NCBI GenBank assembly: GCA_947456825.1
Contig: CANGTM010000012.1
Location: 1 to 36,843 of the forward strand
Source of the DNA: Chitinophagaceae bacterium
GTDB lineage: Bacteria; Bacteroidota; Bacteroidia; Chitinophagales; Chitinophagaceae
Direction of reading: 5' to 3'
Length of the DNA stretch: 36,843 bases
The translations under genes and the position numbers were made by a program. The notes under the pieces were generated by a model, which saw nothing but the letters and a program-made list of their open reading frames with translations, was not told the DNA's origin and did no database searches. Positions 6,671 through 15,525 of the stretch are shown here, piece by piece (the first letter of the stretch is position 1; every line of letters begins with the position of its first letter).

Positions 6671-9600
6671 ATGCTAGGTTACCTGTCAAAAATATTCGGC
6701 GGCAGCAAGTCGGAGAAGGACGTGCGCAAAATTGAGCCCCTAGTGGGCCAGATCAATCAGTTCTTTGCTCGTTTTCAACAATTGAGCCATGATGAACTGA
6801 GAGCAAAAACCTCAGAATTTAGAAACCGGATCAAAGAACACTTGCAAGCGATTGATCGGGATATCGCCGAAAAAAGCCTTGCCGCAGATCAACTTCCAGT
6901 GGAAGATCTGATGGGCAAGGATGCCATTTACCAAGAAGTAGACCAACTTAGAAAAGAAAGGAATCAGCAAATTGAGCAGATCCTCAACGAGCTGTTGCCA
7001 GAGGCCTTTGCGGTGGTAAAAGAAGCAGCTCGACGTTTTAAAGAAAACCCCACCCTTGTTTCGAATGCCACAGACCTAGACAGAGACCTGAGCGTAAAAA
7101 GAAATTACATTTCCATAGAGGGCGACAAAGCTATCTACCAAAATAGCTGGACTGCTGCGGGAGCTCCCGTGACCTGGAATATGGTGCACTACGATGTGCA
7201 ATTGATAGGAGGTATCGTTCTACATCAGGGAAAGATCTCTGAAATGGCCACAGGAGAGGGAAAGACCTTGGTCTCTACCCTTCCGGCCTATCTGAATGCC
7301 TTGCCCGGCGAAGGTGTCCACTTGGTAACGGTCAATGATTACCTGGCGCGTCGTGACCAGGAATGGAATGGAACACTATTTGAATGGCTGGGCATTTCCG
7401 TTGATTGTATCGACAAGCATCAACCCAACAGCGAAGAGAGAAGAAAAGCTTATCTGGCCGACATTACCTATGGCACCAACAATGAGTTTGGCTTCGATTA
7501 CCTGCGCGACAATATGGTGCACAACCCGCAAGAGATGGTGCAGCGCAAGCATCATTTTGCCATGGTCGACGAGGTAGACTCGGTACTGATCGATGATGCC
7601 AGAACCCCTCTGATCATCTCTGGTCCTGTTCCCAGGGGAGAAGATCAACAATATCATATTCACAAGCCACGTGTTCAACAACTGGTCGTTGAACAAGAGA
7701 AGATCGTTCGTAATTGCCTGAACGAGGCCAAGCGATTGATTGCGGAAGGCAAGGACGATCCAAAAGAAGGGGGTCTCTTCTTATACAGGGCTCACCGTGG
7801 ATTGCCCAAGTACGGCCCTGTCATAAAATACCTGAGCGAACCCGGCATTAGGGTCAAGATGCAAAAGGCCGAAAACTATTACTTACAAGACCAACAGCGA
7901 CTGATGCACCTGGTCGACGAGGATCTGTTATTTCATATCGACGAAAAGAATAACTCGGTAGAGCTTAGCGACAAGGGGCTCGCAGCCATTACGCGCAGTG
8001 GAGAGGATCCTGAATTCTTTGTACTGCCCGATATTGGCGTTAAGTTGGCCGAAGTAGAAAAAAGCGGAGCCGCGACCGAAGAGTTGCTGCAACAAAAAGA
8101 AGCGTTGCTCAATGAGTACTCACAAAAGGCCGACCGCATTCATACAGTGCAACAGTTGCTTAAAGCCTACACCCTTTTTGCCAAAGATGTGGAGTACGTG
8201 ATCATCGACGGCGCCATCAAGATTGTTGATGAGCAAACCGGTCGTATTATGGAAGGTCGCCGCTATAGCGATGGCCTGCACCAAGCACTGGAGGCCAAAG
8301 AGAACGTAAAGATCGAAGCTGCCACGCAAACCTACGCTACGATTACCCTGCAGAACTATTTCAGGATGTATCATAAGCTAGGTGGCATGACCGGTACGGC
8401 AGAAACAGAAGCAGCAGAACTTTGGAGCATTTATAAATTGGATGTCGTAAGCATTCCTACGCATCTTACCATGGTGCGTCAGGACCGCGATGACCTTGTT
8501 TATAAAACAAAGCGAGAAAAATATAAAGCCGTAATTGACGAGATCGAAATGCTGCGCGCGGCCGGAAGGCCTTGCCTGGTGGGTACCACCTCTGTAGAGG
8601 TGAGTGAGTTGCTCAGCAGAATGCTGCAACAAAAAAAGATCCCCCACAACGTACTAAACGCCAAGCAGCATGCCCGCGAAGCACAAGTGGTTACCGAAGC
8701 GGGGCTGGCCGGTGCCGTAACCATTGCCACCAACATGGCCGGCCGTGGTACCGACATCAAACTGGGGCCCGGCGTTAAAGAAGCAGGTGGATTGGCCATT
8801 ATTGGAACGGAGCGCCACGAAAGCCGTCGCGTAGACAGGCAGTTGCGTGGCCGCGCCGGTCGTCAGGGCGATCCGGGCAGCAGTCAATTCTATGTATCGC
8901 TCGAAGATGATCTGATGCGCATGTTCGGCAGTGAGCGAATTGCCGGACTAATGGATAAGCTGGGTTATCAAGAAGGGGATGTTATTCAGCACAGCATGAT
9001 CAGCAATAGCATCCAGCGCGCGCAAAAGAAAGTAGAGGAAAACAACTTTGGCATACGCAAACGCCTGCTGGAATATGATGACGTGATGAACATGCAGCGC
9101 AATGCAGTGTACAAAAGACGCAATCATGCCCTTTTTGGAGAAAGACTTGCCTTAGATATCGATACTGCATTTGCCACGGTGGCCGAAGGATTGGTAGGCT
9201 CGTTCCGTGAGCAGGATGACTACGAGGGCTTCAAGATGGCCTGCATTTTGAATTTTGGCCTGGAAACCTCCATAAGCAGTCATAGTTTTTCAAAAGAAGA
9301 TGCCGGTAAAGTTGCCGATCAACTATATCGCGAAGCAAGCCGACGCTACACGGAACATAAAAAGGCGCTACAACAACAATCCGTTCCGGTCTTCAAAAAC
9401 ATCCGACTTACACAAGGCCAGCAGATTGAGAACGTGGTAGTGCCTTTTACCGATGGGCGCAAAGGCTATAACGTACTGGTCAACCTGAATAAAAATATTC
9501 AAAGCGAAGGAGGCGAACTGGGGCAGTCACTCGAAAAAACGATCACACTGGCCGTCATTGACGAGGCATGGAAAGAGCATCTGCGCGCCATGGATGACCT

Positions 9601-9964
9601 AAAGCAAAGCGTACAGACCGCTTATTTGGAGCAAAAAGATCCGCTGGTCATCTATAAAATGGAAGCTTACCAGTTGTTCCGCAACATGACGGCTGAGCTC
9701 AATAAAAATATCGTAGACTTCTTATGTCATGCATCACTTCCTGTGCAGGCCACTGAGGCCCCGTTACGAGAAGGCAGAGAACAACGCACGGATATGAGTC
9801 GTATGAGAGCCAACAAGGAAGAGATTGATCGTGCTGGTCAGGACTATGCCGCAAATGAGAACGACAAGGCCATACCTGTTTCAGCAGGGCCACGCATTGG
9901 TCGTAACGACCCTTGCCCGTGCGGAAGCGGCAAGAAATACAAGCAATGCCACGGTCGGGAGTAG
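6671..9964 (+). CDS. secA: Preprotein translocase ATPase SecA
   Basis: SecA (1097 residues from this start) is the ATP-driven motor pushing preproteins through SecYEG. Visible in order: N-terminal helix LGYLSKIFGG, Walker A MATGEGKT near residues 190-198, the DEVDS box near 300 (DEVD rather than DEAD), TNMAGRGTD, and RQLRGRAGRQGDPGSS of the second motor domain. The scaffold and wing domains follow, and the zinc-binding SEC-C tail is complete (CPCGSGKKYKQCH). It is longer than the roughly 900 residues of E. coli SecA, as usual in Bacteroidota, with extra sequence around residues 340-420. The longer frame from 6650 adds seven residues that overlap the -7 element and was not chosen. Its stop lies 3 bases from the convergent amidohydrolase gene. 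Confidence 0.97.
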   Translation: MLGYLSKIFGGSKSEKDVRKIEPLVGQINQFFARFQQLSHDELRAKTSEFRNRIKEHLQAIDRDIAEKSLAADQLPVEDLMGKDAIYQEVDQLRKERNQQIEQILNELLPEAFAVVKEAARRFKENPTLVSNATDLDRDLSVKRNYISIEGDKAIYQNSWTAAGAPVTWNMVHYDVQLIGGIVLHQGKISEMATGEGKTLVSTLPAYLNALPGEGVHLVTVNDYLARRDQEWNGTLFEWLGISVDCIDKHQPNSEERRKAYLADITYGTNNEFGFDYLRDNMVHNPQEMVQRKHHFAMVDEVDSVLIDDARTPLIISGPVPRGEDQQYHIHKPRVQQLVVEQEKIVRNCLNEAKRLIAEGKDDPKEGGLFLYRAHRGLPKYGPVIKYLSEPGIRVKMQKAENYYLQDQQRLMHLVDEDLLFHIDEKNNSVELSDKGLAAITRSGEDPEFFVLPDIGVKLAEVEKSGAATEELLQQKEALLNEYSQKADRIHTVQQLLKAYTLFAKDVEYVIIDGAIKIVDEQTGRIMEGRRYSDGLHQALEAKENVKIEAATQTYATITLQNYFRMYHKLGGMTGTAETEAAELWSIYKLDVVSIPTHLTMVRQDRDDLVYKTKREKYKAVIDEIEMLRAAGRPCLVGTTSVEVSELLSRMLQQKKIPHNVLNAKQHAREAQVVTEAGLAGAVTIATNMAGRGTDIKLGPGVKEAGGLAIIGTERHESRRVDRQLRGRAGRQGDPGSSQFYVSLEDDLMRMFGSERIAGLMDKLGYQEGDVIQHSMISNSIQRAQKKVEENNFGIRKRLLEYDDVMNMQRNAVYKRRNHALFGERLALDIDTAFATVAEGLVGSFREQDDYEGFKMACILNFGLETSISSHSFSKEDAGKVADQLYREASRRYTEHKKALQQQSVPVFKNIRLTQGQQIENVVVPFTDGRKGYNVLVNLNKNIQSEGGELGQSLEKTITLAVIDEAWKEHLRAMDDLKQSVQTAYLEQKDPLVIYKMEAYQLFRNMTAELNKNIVDFLCHASLPVQATEAPLREGREQRTDMSRMRANKEEIDRAGQDYAANENDKAIPVSAGPRIGRNDPCPCGSGKKYKQCHGRE

Positions 9965-9967
9965 CGA

Positions 9968-11302
9968 TCAGAATCCCTTCTTTCCCTTGATCTCGTATTT
10001 CTGTTCGAACCGCTCGTTAAGCAGCTTGTGCTTATCGGTCAGATCGATCTTGCGACCTTGAATATAAGCGGATGTTACATTGCTACTGCGCATATCGAGC
10101 AAGTCCCCATTACTAACCACTATATTGGCATCTTTTCCAACTTCGATGCTTCCGGTCTTGTCGGCTACCCCCATAATGCGAGCCGCATTGAGAGTGATGG
10201 CAGCAAGCGCCTCCTCTTTTCCTAGTCCATATGCTGCTGCCGTTCCGGCGTTAAAGGCGAGATTACGACCCCTGGTCTGTGAATCATCGTCTGATATAGC
10301 AAATAATACACCGGCTTTTTGCAATTGTGCTGCGGTCTTGTAGGGTTGATCTACATCGTCGTCGGTAGCCGTAGGCAAACTATGGGGTTGCTGTAAAATA
10401 ACAGACACCTTATGCTCCCGTAGCAGGTCGGCCACTTGATAACTTTCACTACCCCCTACGATCACCATATCAAACCCAAACTCTTTTACAAAGTCGAGCG
10501 CTACTAAGATCTGCCTGGCCGTATTGGCGTGTACATACAGGCGTTGTTTCTTATTGAATAAAGCGCGGACGGCTTCGAACTTCAGATTCGTTCTTTCAGG
10601 AGCCGTAAGCTGGTGATAGATCTGCGCCTCTCTGAAAAAAGTCTTGAGCCCCTCGATCTTTTCCAATCCCTCTTTTACAGGATCGGTACCGCCCTGGCCA
10701 CCGCCCATTCCGCCAAAACCACCACCCCTGCCCCCAAAGGCCGGACGTGGCAACAACGAAGGCATGTACACATGCATACCCGCATCGGTGCTATACGCTG
10801 CATCTTCCCAATTCCAGGCATCTAACTGCACCACGGTGGAGCTACCTGCCACAAAATTTCCCTGGGGTACCACATTAGCTAACAAAATGCCATTAGATCG
10901 GAGCGTATTGATGACTTTTGAATCGGAGTTGTAGGCCACGATGGAGCGAACGCTGGGATTGAGCTCACCGATCTCTCTGACATCTTGGGTGGCACGAACA
11001 GCACTGATCTCTACCAAACCCAAACTACTATTGGGTAAGATCAGACCTGGATAGAGGTCTTGCCCCTGCAGGTCGGTAACCGGCACATCGGCCGATATAG
11101 AAATGTTATTTCCGACCGCCTCGATCTTTCCGTTGGTTACTTTAATGGTTCCTTTGCTAATGACCTGCCCGTTACCCACATGAATGGTAGCATTGGTCAG
11201 ATAATAAGAACCTTTCTGTTCCTTGGCGGGCAATACGGTCTCTTGCGCCTGTGAGATCGTGGCAAAAAATGAAAAGCTGATGAATAAGAATATCTTTTGC
11301 AT
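9968..11302 (-). CDS. Secreted amidohydrolase-family protein with partly degenerate metal site
   Basis: The protein has 444 residues with a signal peptide (1-19, ending SQAQ). The beta-sandwich half and barrel look like imidazolonepropionase-type amidohydrolases: VTNGKIEAVG near 60, the end of the fold LNAARIMGVADKTGSIEVGKDANIVV near 375-400, and a late AISDDDSQ Asp motif. The usual HxH metal motif after PGLI is replaced by LPNSSLG. A His is kept in YVHANT, but the fourth ligand position reads VIVGGSES. It therefore probably does not hold the usual binuclear site. Residues around 195-210 form a Gly-rich loop (GGRGGGFGGMGGGQGG). It starts 11 bases after the larger amidohydrolase gene, so the two are translated together; a non-catalytic partner role is possible. 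Confidence 0.85.
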   Translation of the reverse strand: MQKIFLFISFSFFATISQAQETVLPAKEQKGSYYLTNATIHVGNGQVISKGTIKVTNGKIEAVGNNISISADVPVTDLQGQDLYPGLILPNSSLGLVEISAVRATQDVREIGELNPSVRSIVAYNSDSKVINTLRSNGILLANVVPQGNFVAGSSTVVQLDAWNWEDAAYSTDAGMHVYMPSLLPRPAFGGRGGGFGGMGGGQGGTDPVKEGLEKIEGLKTFFREAQIYHQLTAPERTNLKFEAVRALFNKKQRLYVHANTARQILVALDFVKEFGFDMVIVGGSESYQVADLLREHKVSVILQQPHSLPTATDDDVDQPYKTAAQLQKAGVLFAISDDDSQTRGRNLAFNAGTAAAYGLGKEEALAAITLNAARIMGVADKTGSIEVGKDANIVVSNGDLLDMRSSNVTSAYIQGRKIDLTDKHKLLNERFEQKYEIKGKKGF

Positions 11303-11313
11303 GGGAATCAGTT

Positions 11314-14300
11314 TTAGTCGTTGAGGTTTTCATCGTTATCAATGACCAGCAGACCATGGCTATGCCCATGATCATGGCAGGTATGCATCAGCTGGTAGCT
11401 AGGCTGTGCGGGAACGGTGGGTGCTCCGGCGCGTTTTTCGCCATTCATTTTTCGTACTAAGCGTAACCGTTCGGCATCCACTTGCTTTTGTTGCTGTTCG
11501 TCGCGCGCCCGATCGAAGTAAACAGTACCATCCACGATCGTATAGATCGATTTGGCATAGATACTAAGCGGATGATCGCTCCACAGCACTACGTCCGCAT
11601 CTTTTCCGACTCGGAGACTTCCGACCTTGTCTTCGACATGAAGCATAATGGCTGGATTGAGTGTGACCATTTTCAGTGCTTCTTCTTCGGTAACGCCTCC
11701 GTATTTAACGATCTTGGCCGCTTCTTGATTGAGACGACGAGCCATCTCGGCATCATCACTGTTGATGGCAACAGTGAGTCCGACTTTTTGCATGATGGCC
11801 GCATTGTAAGGGATCGCATCTTCTACCTCCATCTTGTAGGCCCACCAATCGGAGAAGGTAGAGGCGAAAGAACCGTGCTCCTTCATTTTATCGGCCACTT
11901 TGTACCCCTCTAAGATGTGGGTAAACGTGTTGACGGTGTAGCCCATGCGGTTGGCCACTTCCATGGCAGCGTTGATCTCGCTTTGCACATAAGAGTGACA
12001 GGTAATGAATCTTTTCTTCTCTAAGATCTCTACCAGTGCATCGAGTTCCAGATCACGACGGGGTGCCACCGGCGCGGTCAATCCCTTTTTACTCTTGGCA
12101 GCCTCATACGTCTTTTTTTCGATTTCGTAAGCGACCCAAGCGCGTTGATAATCTTTGGCGCGGGTAAAGGCATCTACCAAGATCTGCTCTACGCCCATGC
12201 GGGTGTCAGGGTAACGATTATTTCCCAGCGGCGAAGAGGAACGCTTTACGTTCTCGCCTAACGCAAATTTTATTTGCCCCGGCCAGCCTTTGAATTTCAA
12301 GCCTTCGTCTCCGGCACCCCAACGCAATTTGATCAATTGGGTCTGCCCACCAATGGTATTGGCAGAACCGTGCAAAATGTGAGAGGTAGTAACCCCACCG
12401 CTCAACTGCCTGTAAATATTGATGTCGTCGGGATTGAGGTTATCGGCAATACGCACCTCGGATGTTACAGACTGACCGCCTTCGTTGATGGAAGCGGCGG
12501 CAATATGGGAATGCTCATCGATGATACCGGCAGTTAGGTGCTTGCCTGTTCCATCAATGACCCTGGCATCAGGATACGACAGGTTTTTTCCTAGGGCCGC
12601 GATCTTTCCGTCCTTGAGTAACACATCGGTCTCTTTAAGAACGCCTTCCTTTTCGTTGGTCCATACCGTTGCATTTTTGATGAGCAAGGTCTCGGTCTTG
12701 GGCTGGCTTCCTTCCTCCCACCCAAAGGGCACAAATGGATAGATCACCTTGCCGAGTTGTGGCATTTCCTTTTTCTTGGCAGAATCGACCTGAGTAGGCG
12801 CGCTCAGTTTAACTAGTGTAGCCGTCCATGTTAACGGATTACCCAACGAATCGGTTCCAACCCCATTCCACTCAGTACCATTGGAAACTCCACTAAGTCG
12901 GGTGGCGGAAACCGGCAAAGGTTGGTCAGCGGCTCCCCCCATAAAGCGAGCACCCGGACCTCCGGCTCCAAAACTTCTGCGCGTGCTGTCAGCTCCACCG
13001 GCAGAACGCTGGCGAACAGGAGCGGGTGCAAAACCGATCTTGACCTGCTTGCCATCAAAACTAAATTTTGACAGTAGCGTGTCTTTGGCAAAGATGGTGG
13101 CGCTGCTAACGGACTTCATCTCTAGCTGATAGATCTCTTTTCCTGTTGCCGTGTTGACCGTGAGCTGATAGAGCCCATTGGCAGCAGCGGCATCCTCTCG
13201 TATTGTATATTTTATTCCTTGTATCCAGTTTTGCAACAGCAGGGTCTTTTCGTTGAATAAGGGTCCGGACATCACCAGAAAATTAGCGAGTTTACCAACC
13301 TCCAGGCTTCCGACCTTATCGTCCATGCCCATCAATTTGGCCGGGGTACGAGTCAGCGCCTCGAGTGCTGCCGCATCACTTAAACCATACTCCCTGGCCT
13401 TTTGCAAATTGCGGGCAAAGGTGCCAACGCTGCTTAGATCAGCCGTGGATAAACAAAAAGGGATACCTGCTTTTTCGAAGGCGGCGGGTTGGGTGGGCGC
13501 CAGCTCCCAATGCTTCATGTCATTGAGGGCCACAAAGCGTGCCTCTGCAGGATCTTCGACATCTTGCGCCAGCGGAAAATTAAGTGGCAAAATAAAGGCA
13601 GCATTAGTAGCCTTCATGTCGGCCACGCGCTGGTATTCGGTCTGACCGGCTTTAATGATGTACTGAACGCCGAATTCATCTCCGATTCGATCGGCACGCA
13701 ACGCATTCCACTTATCTCCGGCCTCGAAGACCTGTGGCAACGATTGTGTTTCGTTCCATGATCTAAGTGTCAGGTTAACGCCTTCCTCGGCAGGTTGCGT
13801 CTTATACCATTGGGCATCCAGAAAAGTTTGACGGAGCAACGCGATCGACCCCATCATGGAGCTGGGATAACTCTGTTGCGAACTGCCCTTGTTGAAAGAG
13901 TAATGCGCCGAGGCCTTTTCTTTGATGATGACGAGATTCTCTTTCTCGTTGGCCAGGGTTACGGCAACCCCGGTGCCTCTTGCTATTCCATCCCGCACAT
14001 GGGTCAGCACCGTGCCAAATCCTAACTCGCGCATTGACTTTGCCTTGGTCTCATCGGCAGAGAATTGAGTATGGGCCTGTACATCGCTGCGCAGTGCCTG
14101 GTTCCACCCATAAGGACCTTTTTGAGTTGATTCGAGCTGCGAGGGACGCAGAAAATCAAACCCACCGCCTCCTCCGCGCGAAGTTGTTGCAGCGGGCATT
14201 CCGTAGTCGGTATAGATATCTATAAAAGACGGATAGATGTATCTCCCTTTACAATCGATCGCGACGGCCCCTGCGGGCACCGGCATTCCGGAACCCAGGG

Positions 14301-14499
14301 CTACGATACGACCATCTTTAATAACTAGTGTTGCGTCGACCAGCGTAGTGCCGGCATCTTTTACCAAGGTGGCATGCGTAAATGCATAATGACCCAGCCT
14401 AGGGTCGGCCACTCCATTTTCGGGAAAAGTGGCTTGCGCCATTAGCGCCGGGCCACTTAGTAAAAGCAGCAGGGCAAAAAGAAATCTGTTCAAGGCCAT
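11314..14499 (-). CDS. Secreted two-domain amidohydrolase (one intact, one degenerate domain)
   Basis: The protein has 1061 residues from ATG 14499, which is followed at once by a signal peptide (LNRFLFALLLLLSGPALMAQ). A longer in-frame TTG at 14538 would bury that peptide and overlap the -7 element. Residues about 30-420 are an amidohydrolase fold without metal ligands: the HxH position reads IDIYTDYG. A Gly/Arg-rich linker follows (roughly 480-540). Residues about 600-1000 are a second amidohydrolase domain with the expected ligands: IDEHSHI, ITCHSYV, FTHILEG and INSDDAE, ending in GSLRVGKDADVVLWSDHP. The substrate is unknown; periplasmic cyclic amide or dipeptide hydrolysis is the family expectation. 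The C-terminus carries a His/Cys-rich tail (HTCHDHGHSHG). It is the first gene of a two-gene operon. Confidence 0.9.
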   Translation of the reverse strand: MALNRFLFALLLLLSGPALMAQATFPENGVADPRLGHYAFTHATLVKDAGTTLVDATLVIKDGRIVALGSGMPVPAGAVAIDCKGRYIYPSFIDIYTDYGMPAATTSRGGGGGFDFLRPSQLESTQKGPYGWNQALRSDVQAHTQFSADETKAKSMRELGFGTVLTHVRDGIARGTGVAVTLANEKENLVIIKEKASAHYSFNKGSSQQSYPSSMMGSIALLRQTFLDAQWYKTQPAEEGVNLTLRSWNETQSLPQVFEAGDKWNALRADRIGDEFGVQYIIKAGQTEYQRVADMKATNAAFILPLNFPLAQDVEDPAEARFVALNDMKHWELAPTQPAAFEKAGIPFCLSTADLSSVGTFARNLQKAREYGLSDAAALEALTRTPAKLMGMDDKVGSLEVGKLANFLVMSGPLFNEKTLLLQNWIQGIKYTIREDAAAANGLYQLTVNTATGKEIYQLEMKSVSSATIFAKDTLLSKFSFDGKQVKIGFAPAPVRQRSAGGADSTRRSFGAGGPGARFMGGAADQPLPVSATRLSGVSNGTEWNGVGTDSLGNPLTWTATLVKLSAPTQVDSAKKKEMPQLGKVIYPFVPFGWEEGSQPKTETLLIKNATVWTNEKEGVLKETDVLLKDGKIAALGKNLSYPDARVIDGTGKHLTAGIIDEHSHIAAASINEGGQSVTSEVRIADNLNPDDINIYRQLSGGVTTSHILHGSANTIGGQTQLIKLRWGAGDEGLKFKGWPGQIKFALGENVKRSSSPLGNNRYPDTRMGVEQILVDAFTRAKDYQRAWVAYEIEKKTYEAAKSKKGLTAPVAPRRDLELDALVEILEKKRFITCHSYVQSEINAAMEVANRMGYTVNTFTHILEGYKVADKMKEHGSFASTFSDWWAYKMEVEDAIPYNAAIMQKVGLTVAINSDDAEMARRLNQEAAKIVKYGGVTEEEALKMVTLNPAIMLHVEDKVGSLRVGKDADVVLWSDHPLSIYAKSIYTIVDGTVYFDRARDEQQQKQVDAERLRLVRKMNGEKRAGAPTVPAQPSYQLMHTCHDHGHSHGLLVIDNDENLND
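11353..11385 (-). other. His/Cys-rich tail motif of the two-domain amidohydrolase
   Basis: These 33 bases encode HTCHDHGHSHG, with five His and one Cys in eleven residues, outside the catalytic fold near the C-terminus. Such clusters bind Zn, Ni or Cu in metal chaperones and transporters. Here it may load or store metal for the active site; that is inference. Confidence 0.6.
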
Positions 14500-14513
14500 G
14501 ATTGGATTTTTAG

Positions 14514-14521
14514 GAAAGTTA
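14514..14521 (-). promoter_or_regulatory. Probable -7 element of the amidohydrolase operon
   Basis: TAACTTTC on the minus strand matches TAnnTTTG at seven of eight positions and ends 14 bases before ATG 14499. It is divergent from the deoC element at 14556. Confidence 0.45.
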
Positions 14522-14555
14522 GCAGAAACGGGCAACAATGATAACTAATTAGTTT

Positions 14556-14563
14556 TATTTTTA
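14556..14563 (+). promoter_or_regulatory. Probable -7 element of the deoC operon
   Basis: TATTTTTA matches the -7 element at seven of eight positions, 16 bases before the deoC ATG. The 80-base interval between the divergent genes must carry both promoters. Confidence 0.4.
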
Positions 14564-14579
14564 GCCACCAATTCTCCTT

Positions 14580-15500
14580 ATGAAAAAAATTCCGCCTGCT
14601 GTTTTTAAGCCTTCGATGCTGGCGGGTCCTGCCATTGACCAAACAGGGGTAGAAGAGAGAACCGCACGTTTTACCAAGCGTAGCATCAAGGCTGTCAGCA
14701 AGATGCAAGGACTTTTGCTGACCCTGCGCATGATAGACCTGACCACCCTCGAAGGAAAGGACAGTGTCGGAAAAGTGGAACAGCTATGTTACAAAGCCCT
14801 TCATCTACATGACGCCTTCGAGGGCTTACCCACGGTAGCCGCCATTTGCGTATATCCCTCTCACGTACGTACAGCTAAAAAAGCCTTGCAAGGCTCATCG
14901 GTAAAAGTAGCCTCCGTAGCTACCGCCTTCCCCTCAGGACAAAGCCACCTATCGATCAAGCTGGCCGATACAAGGTTTGCCGTAGAAGAGGGGGCCGATG
15001 AAATAGATATGGTGATCAGCCGCGGAAAATTTCTGGAAGGAGAATTCGCCTATGTCTTTGACGAGATCGCCTCCGTAAAAGCCGCTTGTGGCGCCGCACG
15101 GTTGAAAGTGATCTTGGAGACGGGCGAGCTGGGCTCGCTCGATGATGTACGAAAAGCCAGCCAGTTGGCCATTGCCGCTGGAGCTGACTTCATAAAGACA
15201 TCGACCGGAAAAATTCAGCCGGCCGCTACCCTGCCTGTAACACTGGTCATGCTCGAGACCATTCGCGATCATTATTACAAGACCGGAACCATGATCGGCA
15301 TGAAACCCGCCGGGGGAATCTCTACCTCTAAACTAGCGTTGCACTATCTGGTCATGCTCAATGAAACGTTGGGAGCCGATTGGATGGATCCGCATTGGTT
15401 TCGCTTTGGGGCAAGCAGTCTGGCCAATAACGTATTAATGCAGATCGCAAAAGAGAGAGAGGGCTGCTACCAGTCGGCCAATTACTTTAGTGTAGATTAA
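14580..15500 (+). CDS. deoC: Deoxyribose-phosphate aldolase
   Basis: DERA (306 residues) splits 2-deoxyribose 5-phosphate into acetaldehyde and glyceraldehyde 3-phosphate in deoxynucleoside catabolism. The Schiff-base lysine sits in DFIKTSTGK (Lys206), the second catalytic lysine in MKPAGGIS (Lys242), and the proton-relay aspartate is in the EIDMV strand region near 141-145. It belongs to the longer class with about 40 extra N-terminal residues before the barrel. It heads a three-gene run: an ALDH begins 25 bases later and an ALDH-like half protein 9 bases after that. The context suggests that the acetaldehyde, or another aldehyde product, is oxidised by its neighbours. Confidence 0.95.
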   Translation: MKKIPPAVFKPSMLAGPAIDQTGVEERTARFTKRSIKAVSKMQGLLLTLRMIDLTTLEGKDSVGKVEQLCYKALHLHDAFEGLPTVAAICVYPSHVRTAKKALQGSSVKVASVATAFPSGQSHLSIKLADTRFAVEEGADEIDMVISRGKFLEGEFAYVFDEIASVKAACGAARLKVILETGELGSLDDVRKASQLAIAAGADFIKTSTGKIQPAATLPVTLVMLETIRDHYYKTGTMIGMKPAGGISTSKLALHYLVMLNETLGADWMDPHWFRFGASSLANNVLMQIAKEREGCYQSANYFSVD

Positions 15501-15525
15501 TTACTTCAGCGTAGACCCATCAACT

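Noticed and set aside
14500-14538. Longer start (TTG) for the large amidohydrolase
   Set aside because: The signal peptide begins directly at ATG 14499, and the extension overlaps the candidate promoter.
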